A stretch of DNA of 64,000 nucleotides. Source: Anaerobacillus isosaccharinicus (GTDB lineage Bacteria > Bacillota > Bacilli > Bacillales > Anaerobacillaceae). Where the stretch lies: positions 4,268,164 through 4,332,163 of the forward strand of contig NZ_CP063356.1 in assembly GCF_001866075.3 (NCBI RefSeq), in the 5' to 3' direction. This document shows positions 51,911 to 61,111 of this stretch, piece by piece; position 1 is the first letter of the stretch; each line of letters opens with the position of its first letter. Below the pieces are notes generated by a model that was given only the letters and a program-made list of their open reading frames with translations, did no database searches and was not told the origin of the DNA. The position numbers were made by a program, and so were the translations under genes.

Positions 51911-52240
51911 TTAATTCTTCAACACCATGTATGCTTCTAACGCTAAAAGATATGCAAGCTTAAATTCAGGTAAGGTTACATCATGTTTAATTATTTGTTT
52001 TATTTTTTTTATTCGATATGCAACAGTATTAGGGTGTAGAAAAAGCCTTTCTGCCGTTTCCTTAATTCCACCGTCACAAAGCAAATACGTGTGAAAGGTT
52101 TCAACCAATACATTCCCATTATCAAGATCGTATTCCTGTAACTCTAATAAAAAATCCTCACAAAAGTCTCGCAGTTCCTCAGAATCCCCTATCATTGATA
52201 AAATTCGATGGATCCCTATATCTTCAAAGAAAAGGATTGA
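51911..52240 (-). pseudogene. pucR: 3' part of PucR-family regulator, split by IS1182-type element
   Basis: Encodes 109 residues ending the PucR/CdaR fold: 'SILFFEDIGIHRILSMIGD' then the C-terminal helix-turn-helix 'GIKETAERLFLHPNTVAYRIKKI'. This piece lacks its own start. It continues, in frame, from the 5' part at 53978-55315 when the element is removed. An internal ATG at 52195 could give a 94-residue DNA-binding fragment. Confidence 0.9.
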
Positions 52241-52249
52241 TCCTTTCCT

Positions 52250-53977
52250 GAGACTGCTGAAAAAGTCTCAATATCGCCTTCGTGAGAAAAGGAAGAGGAA
52301 ACTCTTCCTTTTTTCATACGCATTATTTAGCTGGTGAAGGAAAAATGGTATTATAGAGATAGAAAATCATTAGAAAATTGGTGAAACTATGCTACCTAAA
52401 AAAGAACTAATGCTCAGTTCGTACAGTGAACTTTACGATATACTAATCCCAGAAAATCATTTCTTGAGGAAGTTTAATAACTTAGTTGACTTTGAATTTA
52501 TCTATGACGAATTAAAAGATATGTATAATGAGGCATTTGGCGCTACAGCCAAATGTCCAATTATGATGTTTAAGTTACTATTACTCAAGGTGATGTACCC
52601 AATGTCTGATCGTGATTTGATTGAGAGAGCGACGTTTGATATGTCATTTAAATACTTTTTAGATGTAGCACCTGAAGATAAAATGGTTCATCCAACAAGC
52701 TTAACTAAATTTAGAAAACTTCGATTACAAGACGAATCATTATTAAATTTACTTATTAAAAAGACGGTTGAGATTGCCTTGAAAGAAGGGCTTATTAAAT
52801 CCAACCAAATCATTGCGGATTCCACTCATACAAATAGTATGTTTAACTCTAAATCACCTATTGAAATCTTGATTGAACAGTCCAAACAGTTAAGGAAGAG
52901 CGTTTATAAACAGGACGACACTTATAAAGATAAAATGCCTACTAAGCCAAGTACGAGTGAATTAGTTGACCATATTAACTATTGTAATCAATTAGTAGAT
53001 ATCATTAAAAAGGACGAGCAGTTATACGTTAAAGAAGACGTAAGATTAAAAGCTCATTTATTAGAGGAGATTGTCAACGATGATATCGAACACTTAAATT
53101 CAACTGTAGAAAAAGATGCAAAAGTTGGACATAAGAGTTCAGACACATCCTTTTTTGGATACAAAACTCACATCGCTATGGTTCCAGAGCGTATTGTGAC
53201 ATCAGCTGTTGTTACAACAGGTGAACAGAATGACGGAAAACAGGCAAAAGAATTAATTGAGAAATCAATTGAAAATGGAATTGAAGTGAAAGCATTCATT
53301 GGCGACGGAGCTTACTCTGAGAAAGATATGATTGAATATACAAAAGAAAAAGAAATTAAGTTAGTATCGAAATTAAGTAAAACTGTATCAGAGGGCACTA
53401 AAAGGGCAACAGGTGAATTTGATTACAATAAGGATGCTGGGCGATATGTATGTACAGCAGGGCATATGGCAATTAAAAAAGCTTTACATGGGAAGAAAAA
53501 ACACGCAACGGAAGGAACCGTATTACGAGAAACCCATTACTTTGATATTGAGAAATGTAAGGTATGTCCACTAAGAGAAGGCTGTTATAAAGAAGGATCT
53601 GCAAGTAAAACATATACCGTAACTTTGAAGAAGGATAAATTTCATGAGGAACACCAACTCTATCAGGAAACAGAAGAGTTCAAAGAGTTAGCGAAAAATA
53701 GGTATATGATCGAGGCTAAGAACGCAGAGCTAAAGAATCGCCATGGGTTTAAAAAAAGTCATTCCCATGGTCTCTTAGGTATGCACATACAAAGTGCAAC
53801 AACCATCTTCGTAGTGAATATGAAACGAATTATCACGTTAATGGGTTAGTAATAGCCCATTAATTTACTCTTAAAGAGCCAAAATACAAAAAAGATTAGG
53901 AAATGTGATTTGAACACTTCCTAATCTTTTTAATTTCAGTGTGAGAACTTTAAAATGCTTATAATTTCAGCAGTCTC
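52250..53977 (+). mobile_element. IS1182-family element inserted in the pucR-type gene
   Basis: 1728 bp with inverted ends GAGACTGCTGAAA (52250-52262) and TTTCAGCAGTCTC (53965-53977), flanked by the 9-bp direct repeat TCCTTTCCT (52241-52249 and 53978-53986). One intact transposase gene. A related solo end lies at 56980-56997. Confidence 0.92.
52389..53849 (+). CDS. IS1182 family transposase
   Basis: A 486-residue DDE transposase. 'FGATAKCPIMMFKLLLLKVM' and 'DRDLIERATFDMSFKYFLDV' are the conserved N-terminal region (DUF772 type); 'IIADSTHTNSM', 'KAFIGDGAYSEKDMIEY' and the C-terminal 'RYMIEAKNAELKNRHGF' carry the catalytic residues. A 'CKVCPLREGCYKEG' zinc-knuckle-like segment precedes the last region. 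Full length and open, so transposition may still be possible. Confidence 0.95.
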   Translation: MLPKKELMLSSYSELYDILIPENHFLRKFNNLVDFEFIYDELKDMYNEAFGATAKCPIMMFKLLLLKVMYPMSDRDLIERATFDMSFKYFLDVAPEDKMVHPTSLTKFRKLRLQDESLLNLLIKKTVEIALKEGLIKSNQIIADSTHTNSMFNSKSPIEILIEQSKQLRKSVYKQDDTYKDKMPTKPSTSELVDHINYCNQLVDIIKKDEQLYVKEDVRLKAHLLEEIVNDDIEHLNSTVEKDAKVGHKSSDTSFFGYKTHIAMVPERIVTSAVVTTGEQNDGKQAKELIEKSIENGIEVKAFIGDGAYSEKDMIEYTKEKEIKLVSKLSKTVSEGTKRATGEFDYNKDAGRYVCTAGHMAIKKALHGKKKHATEGTVLRETHYFDIEKCKVCPLREGCYKEGSASKTYTVTLKKDKFHEEHQLYQETEEFKELAKNRYMIEAKNAELKNRHGFKKSHSHGLLGMHIQSATTIFVVNMKRIITLMG

Positions 53978-55315
53978 TCCTTTCCTCTTATATTTTTTTA
54001 TTATTGACAGTGCACTTTTTGCCTCCTTATAACTCCTACTTGCCTTCTCAAGCTTTTCATAAACCCCACCTACTCCAAAACGAAATTTGTCTTTACCATA
54101 ATATTGTTCAAGTTCGATTAGAACTTGGCTTAGTTCGGTCCTTAATAAATTTGTTACTTTCTTAAGTTGGCTAGGAGAAAAAGATATCAATATAGTATAG
54201 AAAGTCCCTTCATTCCCAATAATAACTTGGCCAAAATGATTTTTTAAGCGTTTCTTAATGATGTTAGATATTATCTCTTCTGATCGATCCCAGAAACTAT
54301 TATTTTTATTTAAGTCTTCGAAATCTGCTAAAATAGTAATCATTGGGTGTGACCAATTAATATTTAAGTAATCATATTCAAATATTATTTGAGTATGTAT
54401 TCTTCCCTGTATAATATCCTCAATTAAGGCAAGCGTCTTTTTACGGGATGTTTGATCATTTAAGTATTGTTTCATCAGTTGAAGAGCTATCGCAGTTGTT
54501 GAGTTTTTTAATACAATCAAATCTAACGGGGTATGTGGTCTTTTGCACTCTAATAAAGAAATAAACCCATATAAGGTTTCATTTGTAAAGATCGGTATCA
54601 TTATATTATTTGTATCCCTTTTATCATCAAGCTTGACGCTCATTTCAATTTTTTCTATATTTACTCCTTTCTGTATCTCTTTGTAATAGTTGGATTTTAA
54701 AATTTTTTTTTGAAAAGAAGGCTTAATTCTATGCTCTAATATTTCCTTATCTAACTCTTCTGAATTCAAATTACCGATTGCTATGACTTGTAATCTTGCA
54801 TCCTCTAATATAATTGGATTACCAGCTAAGATAGATATCTTATTTGCAATGGCTTGTATGGACTTATTCTCCAATACAAGGTTGATCAAACTACTTTGAA
54901 CATCCTCCACAAGCTCCATGATCTTCATTTGTTCATTCATGAAAAAGTCCATAAATGATTCTATAACCGCCGGCCATGTTATTTCATGAGGTAAACTAAT
55001 AATAGGGAAATCATGTTGGTTGGCAACATTAATAAGCCCGCTTGGTAATCCACCTAAAAATCGGCTTGTTTTAATTGCTAAGGCCGATGCTCCATTTCGA
55101 ATTAGACTTTCAATCCACTCTTTTTCGTGTACTACTTTATTGCTAATAAAGAATGCCGTAGTACAAACTAACTCCCCACCACGAAGCCAGTTTGCTGAAT
55201 CCGGAACTTCAGCCACAGTAATTGTTGACACCTCATTAGACAAACCTTTTATTCCTGCCAAAACTTCACTATTTTGAAAAGCAGTCGTTTTTAAAACATC
55301 TTGAATTATAATCAA
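53978..55315 (-). pseudogene. pucR: 5' part of PucR-family regulator, split by IS1182-type element
   Basis: 446 codons: the N-terminal PucR domain ('GLSNEVSTITVAEVPDSANWLRGGE'), a GAF-like middle and the GGDEF-like fold ('FRFGVGGVYEKLEKASRSYKEAK') up to 'KKYKRKG', where the 9-bp target site and element begin. Beyond this it reads into the element for 13 residues and stops at 53936. Rejoined with 51911-52240 it gives 555 residues, in frame, like other PucR regulators (B. subtilis PucR controls purine/allantoin catabolism). The truncated protein lacks the DNA-binding helix-turn-helix. Confidence 0.92.
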
Positions 55316-55529
55316 AAGAATCCCTCTCCTTATTATAAAACGAATATTTTTAATTTTTTTTATATTCTAAATTAAATTTAATTATATTACATTTCGGACA
55401 AGAATGCCCCTTTTTTTGTAGACTCACCACAAAACAACGAGTCGATGTTTGGTGAATCACAATATATTAAAGTAACAAGAGAATTGTTATATTTTTAACA
55501 AGAGTCAGTATATGAAGGGTTGTGTTAAC

Positions 55530-56876
55530 GTGTTTGATTTACAGGTTATTAATGCAACAATCGTTACATCAGAAAATACTTACAGAGGATCCATTTCAAT
55601 ACAAGGAGGAGTAATTGCTGCAATTAGCGAGATTCCTCTCGGTAACGCCAAACAGACAATCGACGCAAATGGGCTTCAACTCGTTCCAGGAATGGTTGAT
55701 CAGCATGTACATTTTATGGATCCCGCAGAAACTGAACGAGAGGATTTTATCCATGGGTCATCAGCTGCAGCTATTGGGGGAGTTACAACAGTAATAGAGC
55801 ATACACATGCTGCTCCAGTCAGAAGTGTAAAAGCCTATAATGATAAAATAAATCATGTATGTGGACGTTCTGTTGTTGATTTTGGCTTGACCGCTCACGT
55901 ATTTCCTGAAGACTTAGGAAATTTAAAAGCACTTTGGGATAGTGGGGTTGTCCTGTTTAAAATCTTTACTTGTACAACACATGGAATACCTACCTTAAAT
56001 AATGATGAATTGTTCCGGGCCTTTAAGGAAATAGCTTCTTTTGACGGACGTTGTCTTGTTCATTGTGAAGACGATGCTATTACAGAAGGAAACGAACAAA
56101 GACTCAAACATAATCAGCGCTGTGACCATGGCATCATTTCAGAATGGCGTTCAGAGACCGCAGAGGATATAGCTGTAGCTAATGTTGCACTAATGGCTCG
56201 CTTGACTGGGGTTACGGCAACAATTGCTCACATTAGCCATTCGTTTGTGATCGATTTAATAAAACGTGAGCAAGCAGAGGGTGCAAAACTCTACGCAGAA
56301 GTCTGTCCACAATACCTCTTCTTGAATGACAAAGATGTAATTGAAAAAGGACCTTTTGCTAAGTTCACTCCTCCGGCTAGAGGAACAGATCAATCAAATA
56401 AATTACTAGACCTAATAAATGATGGAAGTATCCAATTATTATCAACCGATCATGCACCATCTACTTCTGAACAAAAAACTACAGGAACAATTTGGGATTG
56501 CAACTTCGGACTTCCAGGTGTTGAAACTACATTACCAATGATGCTGAACCTAGTTAACGAAGGAAAAATCACATTACAAAGAGTAGTTCAATTATTCTCG
56601 GAAATGCCGGCAAAGGTTCTAGGCCTATATCCTAAAAAAGGTTGTATCGTTGTGGGAGCTGATGCAGATTTAGTATTATTGGACCTTTCTCGTAAATGGA
56701 CTATAAAAAATGAAGATATTATTTCAAAAGCTGGCTGGTCACCTTATCATGGCACAGAGTGTACAGGAAAACCGGTCGTTACCATTGTACGTGGAAATAT
56801 TGTTGTAGAAAATGGGTCGGTTACTGGTAACCCTGGGGTCGGAGCCCCAGTTAAAAGAGTTTTAAAAACTAGATAA
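55530..56876 (+). CDS. Hydantoinase/allantoinase/dihydroorotase-type amidohydrolase
   Basis: About 448 residues. Numbered from ATG 55512, the binuclear metal site is intact: H65 and H67 ('DQHVHF'), carboxylated K150 ('LFKIFTC'), H184 ('LVHCEDD'), H240 ('AHISHS') and D313 ('STDHAP'). It opens cyclic amides (hydantoins, allantoin or dihydroorotate). A GTG at 55530 preceded by AAGGG fits better than ATG 55512, which lacks a site. It diverges from the split PucR-type gene, its likely regulator. Context (nitrilase, TRAP transporter) points to catabolism, not pyrimidine synthesis. Confidence 0.85.
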   Translation: MFDLQVINATIVTSENTYRGSISIQGGVIAAISEIPLGNAKQTIDANGLQLVPGMVDQHVHFMDPAETEREDFIHGSSAAAIGGVTTVIEHTHAAPVRSVKAYNDKINHVCGRSVVDFGLTAHVFPEDLGNLKALWDSGVVLFKIFTCTTHGIPTLNNDELFRAFKEIASFDGRCLVHCEDDAITEGNEQRLKHNQRCDHGIISEWRSETAEDIAVANVALMARLTGVTATIAHISHSFVIDLIKREQAEGAKLYAEVCPQYLFLNDKDVIEKGPFAKFTPPARGTDQSNKLLDLINDGSIQLLSTDHAPSTSEQKTTGTIWDCNFGLPGVETTLPMMLNLVNEGKITLQRVVQLFSEMPAKVLGLYPKKGCIVVGADADLVLLDLSRKWTIKNEDIISKAGWSPYHGTECTGKPVVTIVRGNIVVENGSVTGNPGVGAPVKRVLKTR

Positions 56877-56918
56877 CCCAGTTTCTGCTAGACTAATTCT
56901 GAGTAAAGATTATTAACG

Positions 56919-56979
56919 GGACAGCGGGACAGGTTCACTGTCCCAGTTTTAATTTAAGAATGGGACAAGGGAACTGTCC
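56919..56979. repeat. Dispersed GGGACAGG-type inverted repeat, copy 3
   Basis: Same order as the element at 44893: GGGACAGGTTCACTGTCCC, linker, GGGACAAGGGAACTGTCC. Likely terminates the amidohydrolase gene, 43 bases past its stop. Confidence 0.85.
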
Positions 56980-56997
56980 GAGACCACTGAAAAAGTC
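56980..56997. repeat. Solo IS1182-type inverted end
   Basis: GAGACCACTGAAAAAGTC matches the left end of the element at 52250 (GAGACTGCTGAAAAAGTC) at 16 of 18 positions, with no transposase attached. The following 57000-57090 shows no gene. Confidence 0.5.
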
Positions 56998-57090
56998 GTC
57001 TTTTTTAGCAGACTATCGTGGTTTTAGTTTGGCTGACGAATTTAATCAATATTGAAAAATTGAAAAGCAAATCTGAAGAAATTCCAACTT

Positions 57091-57123
57091 TTTTAGAGGA
57101 TAGTATGGTTGCTATCCTCTTTA
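57091..57123. terminator. Hairpin terminator near the MORN-type gene
   Basis: AGAGGATAG (57095-57103) and CTATCCTCT (57112-57120) with T-rich flanks on both sides. It lies 46 bases beyond the minus-strand stop at 57169. Confidence 0.7.
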
Positions 57124-57168
57124 AATTTACGGCTAATGCAGTTAGTTTTGCTTGCGTGGCCATGCTTT

Positions 57169-57384
57169 TTAGACCGTACCCTCTGGCACGATCTCACCAT
57201 TCTTTTTATACTCCATTCCATTCTTAAATTCAAAGCGCTTATCACCACCAAATGTTCCTTCATAACGGAGTTCACCAGTTTCATAAAAATGCTTACCTTT
57301 TCCGTATACAAGGAGCCTATTTTTAATTTCACCATTATAAATCTTATTGTCTGCTAGTCCGTACCAAATCTTATTTTCTTTCAT
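57169..57384 (-). CDS. Small MORN-like repeat protein
   Basis: About 71 residues with MORN-type strands: 'YNGEIKNRLLVYGKGKHFYETGELRYEGTFGG' reduced to Y.G.....G.G....TG....EG.F pattern, about two repeats. MORN-like repeats occur in toxin-immunity and membrane-associated proteins. Start taken at the internal ATG 57384; the frame extends 11 codons further. It overlaps the end of the upstream gene by six bases or fewer, so the two may be coupled. Confidence 0.45.
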   Translation of the reverse strand: MKENKIWYGLADNKIYNGEIKNRLLVYGKGKHFYETGELRYEGTFGGDKRFEFKNGMEYKKNGEIVPEGTV

Positions 57385-57389
57385 AATTT

Positions 57390-58373
57390 TCAACTTTTTT
57401 TCCATTCGTCGGCACATTCATGACAATAATAGTAACCATCTGCCAACATCCTTGCCCATTTCCTATCGGTTACTTCTTGGCAGGCAGGGCAAAAGATTTC
57501 ATTGCAATAGGAAATTCCGTCTGAAAGTTCGTTGTTAAGCTTTTCGTACCAATTGTTCCTCATGTTTAAATCTTTGGTTGTCCATCGATTTGTGTCAGTC
57601 TTACTGCGGTATTTTCGATGCTTCTGGATAAACTGCTTTAAAATCTCTGGTTTTCTTCGCTTTTTTAGAAGTGTTCGATTAATAGTGATCGAATACAACT
57701 GATTAACACTTTGACGCTTAGCCTTGATCATGGTGTCCTCTTTATTTAGGTCCTCGTAATCACGTTGAAGTATCTGAAGCATTCTCGCAATTTCATAGCT
57801 GACCGGTCCATCATCTCCACCATTCAACCAAACCGTAGAATATATATCATCGTTTAATACTTCGAGTATTTCTGCTAAAACCTGTTTTAACTCAAGGTGG
57901 TTCATGTAATTTGGTTGGACCTTTTTTTCTAAGAAAATAGTATACTTCTCTTTTAATTGTTTGAATTCTGAAAATAAATAAAAGTAATCATCATTATAAG
58001 AGTCGTAATACTCAGTTGCCCCATGCTCTTCAAAGCAATCGTCATTACAGTATTGGTTTCCGTCAATGTCTATAAGATAGATATCATCTATTTCACAAAA
58101 ACAATGCGTACATAACCCCCAGTTAGGCTTGGTAACCCAAGTATTCTTTTCATACCATAGCCATCCTTCTTTTCTTAGACTAGTCATCAATGAGCGGCCG
58201 AGATATGCCTTTACATTTCCTTTCCCAACTGCTTTTTCCATTCTTTTTATTAATTTCGGATTAACATTTATGAGTTCTTCTACTAGTTGTTTAGTGCTAC
58301 CCTCCCTATTTTCTCTAAAAAACTTCTTACACCAATTCTTGAATTCTAGATAGTCTTCTTTACTAATTTTCAT
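57390..58373 (-). CDS. Uncharacterised protein with two cysteine-pair (zinc-type) motifs
   Basis: A 327-residue protein not recognised as a family. The N-terminal ~85 residues are helical. A cysteine cluster 'LCTHCFCEIDD...YCNDDCFEEHG' lies near 87-121 and a C-terminal 'FCPACQEV...YYCHECADEW' near 293-324: two treble-clef-like zinc sites with C-x2-C pairs. The middle is acidic and helical. ATG has GGAGGGATGACA upstream. Directly followed by the MORN-like gene. Not obviously foreign in composition. Confidence 0.65.
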   Translation of the reverse strand: MKISKEDYLEFKNWCKKFFRENREGSTKQLVEELINVNPKLIKRMEKAVGKGNVKAYLGRSLMTSLRKEGWLWYEKNTWVTKPNWGLCTHCFCEIDDIYLIDIDGNQYCNDDCFEEHGATEYYDSYNDDYFYLFSEFKQLKEKYTIFLEKKVQPNYMNHLELKQVLAEILEVLNDDIYSTVWLNGGDDGPVSYEIARMLQILQRDYEDLNKEDTMIKAKRQSVNQLYSITINRTLLKKRRKPEILKQFIQKHRKYRSKTDTNRWTTKDLNMRNNWYEKLNNELSDGISYCNEIFCPACQEVTDRKWARMLADGYYYCHECADEWKKS

Positions 58374-59002
58374 TTGTCATCCCTCCTTATTGCTACCATA
58401 CATACGCTTATTGTTTTTTGTTACGGTGCTTTAAAGGGCACTTTGTTTTTAAAAAAAACCAGGAATTACTCTTTTGTGAAAATACAGAATGTAACAACTA
58501 ATTTTCTTATTAACCCATATCGATTTCTTGATATGTTCTGCGACCTCCCATTGCCAGAAGAACTTACCATCTCTGCCATAGATTTACATCTTCCTGTCAA
58601 TGTGGTTACCAATAGAATAAGCAAAACAGTTTTAAAGTGAAAAAGCCTAACCCCCCATTTCTTTACCGAGGAATTAGACTATATAAATATCCGTAATTTA
58701 GCTAGTTATGGAATTTCATTTTCTGTTGAACAGTATCGTTGTGCTGTGCAGTAAAAGGTCCTTTTTAAATAATATCTCTTGTTCAACTAAAGCTCTCCTT
58801 TTGTTGAGAACCATTTATTTTACTCATCAGGCCCTTATATTTTCCCTACTCATATCTACGACTAATTTTGGTAACTTAAAAGTAAAGATTCCAAAAACAA
58901 TATAATTATAAATTGAAAAACTATCAATTTGCTTCAAACATTCCGCATTAACAATAACCCAACATATAATTGCAAATCATATTATACGGGATGTCACTGT
59001 GA
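58374..59002. other. Gene-poor stretch with a low-confidence plus-strand frame
   Basis: An 88-codon plus-strand frame (58374-58640) has no ribosome binding site and no recognised family. It is followed by GTGAAAAAGCCTAA, a degenerate relative of the hairpin element at 10601-10639. The remainder, 58680-59002, shows nothing convincing. Confidence 0.4.
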
Positions 59003-59872
59003 TCAAGAACTTTTTTTCTTGATCAAGGTCAGAAAGAACAAGACAATCATCATTGTTGAAAGAATTAAGGTAATCTGCGATGTTGTTAATGACAAGAGTG
59101 TTACAAGTTGAATTGAGTATGAATAAATAAAGGTTGTCACCAATTTTGAAATTATAGCGATCATTAAAAATTTCTTGATTGACATTTTGCTTAACCCAGC
59201 ACCGATACATACGATTTCATCTGGCAAGATTGGAACGATAAATAAGGTGAAAAGATAGAGTGTCTCATTTTTTTGGACAAGTTGGTGGTAATAAGTTAAA
59301 TGCTTTTCATTTATTAATTTTGCAATTAGCTTACTTCCACCATATCTAGTTAAGAAAAACATCGTCGAGACACCTATCAGTGTTCCAGCGAGCCCAATAA
59401 CAAAGGCATGAAACGAACCAAACACAGCACTACCGGCAATGATTGTCGCAGCTTCGGGAATTGGTAAAACAATATTTTGAACGACACAAATGAAAAAATA
59501 CAGTAGCTTTGCATACTCTAAGTAATTTCTTAATAGTTGTTCTAACCCAAATGTCCCAGTTAATGAAAGGAACGCCGAAATAAGATATACAAACACTAGA
59601 ACACTAATAATAGCTAAGAAATAGCTCATTGTAATATTGGCTATTCTCTGCAGCTTGCTATTACTTTTGACAATTGCAATGACCGAAGTAAGCAAAAGAG
59701 CAATTGCGATAGTCAGCAACGCCCCTCTATAGATAGGAACCATTTGAGGTAATAGTAAATACAAGTTTATTAGGATCAAAAGAAATTTTATTGTTGAAAA
59801 AAGTAATATTTTATTTAAAAGCAACGATAGTGGATTTACTTTACATTGAAAAAAGAAAGAAATTTGTTTCAT
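59003..59872 (-). CDS. VTT/DedA-type membrane protein (TVP38/TMEM64-like)
   Basis: A 289-residue protein with about seven hydrophobic segments. The VTT-domain features 'LPIPEAATIIAGSAVFG' (about 136-152) and 'FFLTRYGGSKLIAKL' plus 'LFIVPILPDEIVCIGAGLSKM' are clear. Such proteins act in phospholipid flipping or membrane homeostasis. It lies 144 bases downstream of the sensor kinase, with a terminator between. Confidence 0.85.
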   Translation of the reverse strand: MKQISFFFQCKVNPLSLLLNKILLFSTIKFLLILINLYLLLPQMVPIYRGALLTIAIALLLTSVIAIVKSNSKLQRIANITMSYFLAIISVLVFVYLISAFLSLTGTFGLEQLLRNYLEYAKLLYFFICVVQNIVLPIPEAATIIAGSAVFGSFHAFVIGLAGTLIGVSTMFFLTRYGGSKLIAKLINEKHLTYYHQLVQKNETLYLFTLFIVPILPDEIVCIGAGLSKMSIKKFLMIAIISKLVTTFIYSYSIQLVTLLSLTTSQITLILSTMMIVLFFLTLIKKKSS

Positions 59873-59977
59873 CTATATCACTCCGTAAGATTTGAATTTA
59901 TAATCCATATCTTACTATCCAAATCTGAAGGAAAAGTAATGATAATCCTTAAGAATTCTTAAGCTTTTTAAATAGGT

Positions 59978-60014
59978 TATAAAAAGAAGCTTACGAAAGC
60001 TCTGTCCCGTAAGC
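59978..60014 (-). terminator. Terminator of the two-component operon
   Basis: On the minus strand GCTTACG, 12-base loop, CGTAAGC, then TTCTTTTTATA. It begins three bases past the kinase stop. Confidence 0.8.
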
Positions 60015-60016
60015 CA

Positions 60017-61111
60017 CTAACTGTATAAAGGGTACTCAACCGTAAAGGTGATCCAACCTTCCTGGTATTCTACATCAATAGCCCCATTGTGAAGTTCAAC
60101 AATTCTCTTACAAATCGCGAGTCCAAGTCCTGTTCCTCGGTTATCTCCTCTTGCTTTATCCTCTCTGAAAAAACGCTCGAATAGTTTGCTTAGATCAGCT
60201 AACGGGGGCTGTTCTACTCTGTTGGATATTGTAAAAACCGCTTTGTTTTCTTTTGTTTCAAAGCTCATTTTTACTATTGATGGTTTCAAGCTATACTTGA
60301 TAGCATTTATAAAAAGATTTTCATAAACTCGAACTATTTTTTCTATATCAACTACGACAGGTATGTTCTCTACCGTTATTGTTTTTTGAATACATAGCTG
60401 CTCTTTGTCGAAAATTGGAGTGTATTCTCCAACTATTTGCTCAAATATCCCTACCAATTCTACTTCACTCAGATTTAGTTTGATGTCTGGACTTGATAAG
60501 CGAGTGTATTCAAAGAGTTCATCCATTAAATGCTTTAGCCGCTGTGATTTGTTAAAAATAGTTTCATGATATTCCTGTAGCTTTTCTTTACTGTCATATT
60601 GTCCATTTCTCAATAAGTCTGCATAGCCGATGATTGATGTTAAAGGAGTCCGTAAATCATGGGATACATTTGTAATAAGTTCATTTTTTGCAAATTCTAA
60701 TTGCCTTTCATGTTCAAACGTATTCTCCAACTTTTTAGACATATAGTTAATATTCTTTGCAAGTTGTGTTAATTCATCTCGACCTTTTAGCTCTATTTCT
60801 AAACCTAAGTTTCCATTAGCGATTTCTTGTACGCTTTCTGTAATATTGTTTAAATATATTAATTTCTTTCGTGTAAGAAGAATTAAACTAATAATAAAGA
60901 TAGATATAACAAAAGTAAAAATAAAAAATGTGAGAATGTTCCACATCGTTGGCGTTAATTCGCCACTTAAATAATAGTCTGAAAAAAAAATTGGAATAAT
61001 GCTATTTAATGCAACACTTGCTATGAGAAAGCTGATCGTAATTGCTCCAAATAATTTCACAAGCAACTTATTTCTGAATGAAATATTCATATTTTGTAGC
61101 CAACTCCCCAA
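60017..61111 (-). CDS. Sensor histidine kinase
   Basis: A 364-residue membrane kinase: spans near 15-35 and 47-66, a HAMP domain, the H-box 'NVSHDLRTPLTSIIGYADLL' (phosphorylated His in SHDLRTP), and the ATPase domain with N-box ('ENLFINAIKYS') and G-box ('GTGLGLAICKRIVELH'). The extracytoplasmic part between the two spans is short (about 15-20 residues), suggesting a membrane or cell-envelope signal. It overlaps the response regulator by 25 bases. Confidence 0.9.
   Translation of the reverse strand: MGSWLQNMNISFRNKLLVKLFGAITISFLIASVALNSIIPIFFSDYYLSGELTPTMWNILTFFIFTFVISIFIISLILLTRKKLIYLNNITESVQEIANGNLGLEIELKGRDELTQLAKNINYMSKKLENTFEHERQLEFAKNELITNVSHDLRTPLTSIIGYADLLRNGQYDSKEKLQEYHETIFNKSQRLKHLMDELFEYTRLSSPDIKLNLSEVELVGIFEQIVGEYTPIFDKEQLCIQKTITVENIPVVVDIEKIVRVYENLFINAIKYSLKPSIVKMSFETKENKAVFTISNRVEQPPLADLSKLFERFFREDKARGDNRGTGLGLAICKRIVELHNGAIDVEYQEGWITFTVEYPLYS

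Noticed and set aside
58374-58640. Plus-strand 88-codon frame as a gene
   Set aside because: No ribosome binding site, no recognised motif and atypical composition; kept only as a note in the intergenic entry.
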